Below, piece by piece: positions 60,537-64,000 of a stretch of 64,000 nucleotides of DNA (position 1 is the first letter of the stretch; the number at the start of each line of letters is the position of its first letter). The notes under the pieces were generated by a model. The model saw only the letters and a program-made list of their open reading frames with translations. It searched no databases and was not told the DNA's origin. Origin of the DNA: Pseudomonadales bacterium (GTDB lineage Bacteria > Pseudomonadota > Gammaproteobacteria > Pseudomonadales > Ketobacteraceae). The translations under genes were made by a program, and so were the position numbers. The stretch spans positions 124,001-188,000 of the forward strand of contig NZXG01000061.1 in the NCBI GenBank assembly GCA_002701845.1, written 5' to 3'.

Positions 60537-60821
60537 GTGGATATCAATACTTCTCGCAAACTGTCCAACAAAAAAATTACCGGTCAGGGAATGTCCGAGT
60601 ATCTGGTGATTGTGGGTCTGCTGGCGGTTGCTGGCATTGCCGCAATGGGTTTCATGGGTGGTTCCGTGCGTCAGACTATGTCTGCATTCGCTGCTGAATT
60701 TTCCGGCAACGACAGCGGTTCCTTCCGGGATGAAGCCTTGTCTTCCGCCACTGAAGCTCAAGACAATGCGGTTGCCGGTCTGGACAACTACGAAGAGAAC
60801 AACAACCAGATCAGCAACTAA
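60537..60821 (+). CDS. Flp-like type IVb pilin
   Basis: 94 residues from the GTG at 60537, which has AAGGGG about eight bases upstream. An in-frame ATG at 60441 would add 32 residues that do not look like a pilin leader. A short, Lys-rich leader (MDINTSRKLSNKKITG) precedes QGMSEYLVIVGLLAVAGIAAMGFMGG, the hydrophobic helix with Glu at mature position 5 or so that defines type IV pilin-like proteins. Prepilin peptidase would cut after the Gly before QGMSEY. The acidic, Asn-rich C-terminus ends DNYEENNNQISN. A strong terminator follows, so it can be expressed above the downstream genes. It is likely the major subunit of a small pilus or pseudopilus. Confidence 0.8.
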   Translation: MDINTSRKLSNKKITGQGMSEYLVIVGLLAVAGIAAMGFMGGSVRQTMSAFAAEFSGNDSGSFRDEALSSATEAQDNAVAGLDNYEENNNQISN

Positions 60822-60851
60822 TTTAGTTTCTGTTCCGGTTTGATGATGGAA

Positions 60852-60885
60852 GGGCGGGGGTGAAGATAGCACCTCTGCCCGTTTT
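60852..60885 (+). terminator. Rho-independent terminator behind the pilin gene
   Basis: GGGCGGGGGTG (60852-60862) and CACCTCTGCCC (60870-60880) form an 11-base-pair stem with two G-T pairs and a seven-base loop, followed by G and four T. It lies 31 bases after the pilin stop and 49 bases before the TadG-like gene. Partial read-through would set a high pilin-to-TadG ratio. Confidence 0.75.
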
Positions 60886-60933
60886 CATTGGTTTATTACC
60901 CAACTCATTCCCGATCGCTCCGGCAAAATAATA

Positions 60934-62517
60934 ATGAATTACTATTCAAAGGTGCGTGCGAATCCCGGGAAATTTCAGCGCCAGCGAGCGCAGATACTCC
61001 CTCTTTCCCTGGCGGTGCTGGTGATTGCCGCCGTGACCTTTTTTGTGGTTTTTAACAGCGGTCGCGTAGTCAACGAAAAGATCAATCTGGTGAACGCCGC
61101 CGATGCCGCTGCCTTCTCCGGGGCCCAGGTGGCCGCCCGGCATTTGAATTTTATGGCCTATACCAACCGGGCCATGATCGCCAACGAAGTGGCCATCGGC
61201 CATCTCTACAGCTTTCAGGTGGAAGCGGAAATCATCGGCAACAGTCTGACCCAGGTGTTGACCGGCGGTGGCATGCTGGGTGATTTTATACGCTTCCTGG
61301 TCTGTGACATTGACATCCCTTTTGTCACCGTGGATTGCGCCCAGTTGGAAGCCTGGGCGATTCAGTATATGGAGCAGATTATCCAGGGCTCCGGCGCCTA
61401 CACCGGCATTCTCAGTCTGATGCTGGACGCCAACAATACCCGCTTTGGGGAGTTTCAGGCACAGGCCTATCAGGATCTGTTGACTTTGGATAATCGCAAC
61501 CGCACGCTGGTGGACCGGACCATGGAAGTGGTGGCGGCCTCCTATATCGACCGTCCCTATGCGCCCATCAGTGTGAATGATCCTCAGGTACTGGCGGACT
61601 TCGTGGCCAGCGATAATGAGCGCGCCAGTGACGCCGCCACCCTGGCGTCCACCAATACCCTTGAGCTCTGTGAAATGATTCTGTTCGCCACTCCCGGTGC
61701 GGAAGTGGGCAACGGTGTGGGTTCCGCCAACGCCGGGCGCCGCCAGGAGTGCGAGCAGCGCCTCAGCGGCAATGACCCCAACGATAACCTGTTGGGTGGA
61801 CTGGATAACCCGGAGGCGGATGGCGGTATGATGCTACAGGCCATTCGGGCTACCGTGGAACAGACGGAAAACGCCACTTTTATTCGCGACCGCAATATGA
61901 ATTATATCGCCGGCGGTTTTCTGCCGGTGCAGCGTCGCGGCTCCACGGAAGTGGTTTACGACAACAGCACCCAGTCCCTGAACTGGGAGGCCGGCGACGA
62001 TCGTCTGACCATGCCGGTGTTCGGCACGGTTACCGCCAGCGGCGATGCCCGCAGTAACACCCAACAGGGCCTGAGCTGGCTGGATCAGGGCTTTGATTAT
62101 ATTCTGCAGCTCTCCGGCCTGTGTAATGAAGAAGACGTGAGCTGCGAAGACGTGGTCAATGGCGCCTATGACAGTATTCAGCGCTATGCGGCACTGGATC
62201 CCAACCGCCAGACCGCCGTCATCACCGCCTTTGTGGATCAAAACAACTGCGGTGACGGCATCGGCTACAATGACGATGGCTCCCGCAAGCAGGGCTGGAG
62301 CAATAACCTGCAACGGTTCGAAGATGAGGGCGATACTTTTTGCGGGGAAACCATCTATGCCATTGGCCAGGCGGAGGTTTATTTCCAGCGCCCGGATTGT
62401 CTGCCGAACGCACTGGGCATTTGTACCGGTGGCTTCGCCGCTCCCTCCGCCGATGGCTCCCGGGAAGTGGCCAATCTTTACAACCCGTTCTGGCATGCGC
62501 GACTGGTGGTCCGTTAG
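60934..62517 (+). CDS. TadG-like pilus/surface assembly protein
   Basis: 527 residues. The N-terminus has basic residues, then one hydrophobic segment (ILPLSLAVLVIAAVTFFVVFNSG, about residues 21-43), followed by VNAADAAAFSGAQVAARHLNFMAYTNRAMIANE. The AADAAAxxGA pattern is typical of Tad/TadG-like and related pseudopilin-anchored proteins. The large C-terminal region is likely periplasmic and has several Cys (around residues 127-134, 245-270, 390-400, 440-500) that could form disulphides. No von Willebrand A motif is obvious. It lies between the pilin and the TadE-like gene, in the same order as other Tad-type clusters. It has no clear ribosome binding site. Exact role unknown. Confidence 0.7.
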   Translation: MNYYSKVRANPGKFQRQRAQILPLSLAVLVIAAVTFFVVFNSGRVVNEKINLVNAADAAAFSGAQVAARHLNFMAYTNRAMIANEVAIGHLYSFQVEAEIIGNSLTQVLTGGGMLGDFIRFLVCDIDIPFVTVDCAQLEAWAIQYMEQIIQGSGAYTGILSLMLDANNTRFGEFQAQAYQDLLTLDNRNRTLVDRTMEVVAASYIDRPYAPISVNDPQVLADFVASDNERASDAATLASTNTLELCEMILFATPGAEVGNGVGSANAGRRQECEQRLSGNDPNDNLLGGLDNPEADGGMMLQAIRATVEQTENATFIRDRNMNYIAGGFLPVQRRGSTEVVYDNSTQSLNWEAGDDRLTMPVFGTVTASGDARSNTQQGLSWLDQGFDYILQLSGLCNEEDVSCEDVVNGAYDSIQRYAALDPNRQTAVITAFVDQNNCGDGIGYNDDGSRKQGWSNNLQRFEDEGDTFCGETIYAIGQAEVYFQRPDCLPNALGICTGGFAAPSADGSREVANLYNPFWHARLVVR

Positions 62518-62526
62518 GAGCAGTCT

Positions 62527-63351
62527 ATGAGTGGTAACGCTTTGTCCCGTCACTATCAGTATCAACAGGGCCAGGCCATGTCGGAATTTATCGTCTCCAT
62601 GGCCTGGGTGATTCCGTTCATTCTGATGCTGGTGGCCATCGGCCATATGATCAATGTGCAGACCGAAACCCATAAGGCTGCCCGTTATGTGGCCTGGGAG
62701 CGCACAGCCTACACCAATCAGGATTACCAGCAGCGGCTGCAGGACACCACGGATGGTTTCAATAACGAAGTGGCCCAGCGCTTCTTCGTCAATGGGGGAG
62801 TGGGCTTTTCCGCCGGTGCCACCGGTTATTCGAAGCGCTGGGAGGATTGGGATTCGGACCAGACCGTGGTGCAGCTGAACGACGGCATTCGGGTGTTGCA
62901 GCCGGATGAGAATGACGTGAACCTGTCCACCGCCATGAACTATCTGGCGGCCAATCGTGGTCAGGTGGACTGGCTGGAGGACAATGCCGGAGTGGAGGTG
63001 AACACGGCGGCGGGTGCCACCCTGGAAGTGGATTTTAACACCGAGAATACCTATGCCCTGGAGGCCATGGAAAACACCCCCCGGGTTGACTCTTCCTACG
63101 TGTTGATTGCCGACAGCTGGGCACCGGTATCGGAACAACAGTATCAGGAGCGAGTGGCTGGCGTGCGTTACGATACTCTGGCCCGGCAACAGCGCTGGTT
63201 TGAGAATGGCATCTTTATCAAACCCCTGCAGCCGGTGTTCCTCGAGCTCAGGGACCGGCTCTACATCAATGGCAATGATTCCTTTGAAATGGTATCGGAA
63301 AATCAGTCCACGGCACTGCCACAGGCGGCACTGGAACCGTACCAGCCTTAA
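62527..63351 (+). CDS. TadE-like pseudopilin-type protein
   Basis: 274 residues. The leader SRHYQYQQGQ is followed by AMSEFIVSMAWVIPFILMLVAIGHMI, a prepilin-like hydrophobic helix with Glu shortly after the predicted cleavage region, the layout of TadE/TadF minor pseudopilins. A following segment, ETHKAARYVAWERTAY, is Arg/Lys-rich. The rest is predicted periplasmic, without recognisable catalytic motifs. GGAG lies about seven bases before the ATG, and the gene starts nine bases after the TadG-like stop, so the two are probably co-translated. Confidence 0.72.
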   Translation: MSGNALSRHYQYQQGQAMSEFIVSMAWVIPFILMLVAIGHMINVQTETHKAARYVAWERTAYTNQDYQQRLQDTTDGFNNEVAQRFFVNGGVGFSAGATGYSKRWEDWDSDQTVVQLNDGIRVLQPDENDVNLSTAMNYLAANRGQVDWLEDNAGVEVNTAAGATLEVDFNTENTYALEAMENTPRVDSSYVLIADSWAPVSEQQYQERVAGVRYDTLARQQRWFENGIFIKPLQPVFLELRDRLYINGNDSFEMVSENQSTALPQAALEPYQP

Positions 63352-63366
63352 TCCTCCGCACCCTTG

Positions 63367-64000
63367 ATGTTGATAGCAGTCATCGGCAAACGAATCTTAC
63401 CCCTGCTGGCTTGGTTGGTGCCGGCACTCATGCTTGCCGGTCAGGTGCAGGCAGCGGCGCGGGACCCCCTGACCATCGAGCTGCCGGCCACGGAAGTGAT
63501 TCCCGGTGCCCAGTGGCAATGGGTGGGGCAGCGCATGGCCATTAACGATATCCCCATATCCATCAAGGTATTCACCTATCCGGGCAGCGCCGAGGAAGTA
63601 AAGCGCTTCTATCTGGATCGTTGGCGGCTGTCCGGCCTGGGCAAATTGTCCCAGCAGACTGTGGGTAATGCCCGGATCATCACCTATCAATTGGATCAGC
63701 ACGTATACTCCGTGCAGTTCGCCCAGCATGGCGACAATGTGGACGGCAAGCTGGTGGTGTCTCTGTCGCCCCTGAGCCGGCGTCCAAGTCGTGACACCCG
63801 GTTGCCGTTGCCACCCCGCACCCAGGTGGCGAGTAAAGTGGAGTCCCTGGATGGGGGCCGGCGCTCAGAAACCCTGACTCTTGAGTCACGGCTGGGTGTG
63901 CCGCAAGTGATCGACTTCTATATCAACCGGTTACAGAATGATGGCTGGCAGCGTTACAGCGCATCCGGCGATGGCCGTAGTGGCGCAGTGATCAGTTTCC
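63367..64000 (+). CDS. Secreted protein of unknown function (3'-partial)
   Basis: The frame is open from ATG 63367 to the window end, with no stop, giving at least 211 residues. It starts with a Sec signal peptide (KRILPLLAWLVPALMLAGQVQAAA). Two stretches resemble each other: EEVKRFYLDRWRLSGLGKL (about residues 78-96) and PQVIDFYINRLQNDGW (about 180-195). This suggests a duplicated domain. It starts 15 bases after the TadE-like stop, so it is probably the next gene of the same operon and exported. I do not recognise the family. Confidence 0.75.
   Translation, partial: MLIAVIGKRILPLLAWLVPALMLAGQVQAAARDPLTIELPATEVIPGAQWQWVGQRMAINDIPISIKVFTYPGSAEEVKRFYLDRWRLSGLGKLSQQTVGNARIITYQLDQHVYSVQFAQHGDNVDGKLVVSLSPLSRRPSRDTRLPLPPRTQVASKVESLDGGRRSETLTLESRLGVPQVIDFYINRLQNDGWQRYSASGDGRSGAVISF

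Noticed and set aside
1-64000. MbtH-like gene, iron-siderophore receptor, beta-hydroxylase, CRISPR array, transposase, tRNA
   Set aside because: Looked for and not seen in any frame or repeat pattern within the window. They may lie upstream of base 1.

Overview
The window is dominated by a large non-ribosomal peptide synthetase (NRPS) locus, about 1-52.7 kb. It is followed by an RND efflux pair, a MORN lipoprotein facing a protein kinase, and the start of a Flp/Tad-type pilus-like cluster. GC-rich coding sequence, a 7TMR-DISM diguanylate cyclase, AcrB-type RND genes and lipoprotein and Tad-like genes point to a Gram-negative bacterium, most likely a gammaproteobacterium. No rRNA, tRNA or housekeeping gene allows a genus call.

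NRPS region. Four collinear subunits lie on the + strand: NRPS1 (1-8822, N-terminus outside the window), NRPS2 (8819-17986), NRPS3 (19997-31099) and NRPS4 (31166-47632, ending in a thioesterase). Visible order: E-[C-A-T-E]-[C-A-T] | [C-C*-A-T]-[C-C*-A-T] | [C-C*-A-T]-[C-A-T]-[C-A-T] | [C-C*-A-T]-[C-A-T]-[C-A-T]-[C-C*-A-T]-TE. That is 11 adenylation domains, so the peptide has at least 12 residues counting the one carried by the partly visible upstream module. C* is a second, divergent condensation-fold domain placed between the normal C domain and the A domain. It occurs five times and is the most unusual feature here. Seven of the 11 A domains share an almost identical binding-pocket code (DLKNxGSDV/I) that I cannot assign to an amino acid. 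The first two look branched-aliphatic. The last reads DIWEMTADD, essentially the published 2,4-diaminobutyrate (Dab) code, and the gene directly after NRPS4 is an EctB-type Dab aminotransferase that would supply that monomer. NRPS2-4 each start with a TubC-like docking domain, and NRPS1 and NRPS3 end in short acidic tails.

Cluster accessories. A membrane diguanylate cyclase sits between NRPS2 and NRPS3. After the aminotransferase come a convergent stand-alone condensation-fold acyltransferase (with a good promoter of its own), an MFS exporter and a type II thioesterase. An RND adaptor/permease operon follows and may be a second export route or unrelated.

Distal region. A lipoprotein with 13 MORN repeats converges on an HGD-type Ser/Thr protein kinase. 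After a non-coding gap come a Flp-like pilin with a strong terminator behind it, a TadG-like protein, a TadE-like protein and a secreted protein cut off by the window end. No CRISPR array, transposase, phage gene or RNA gene was seen.
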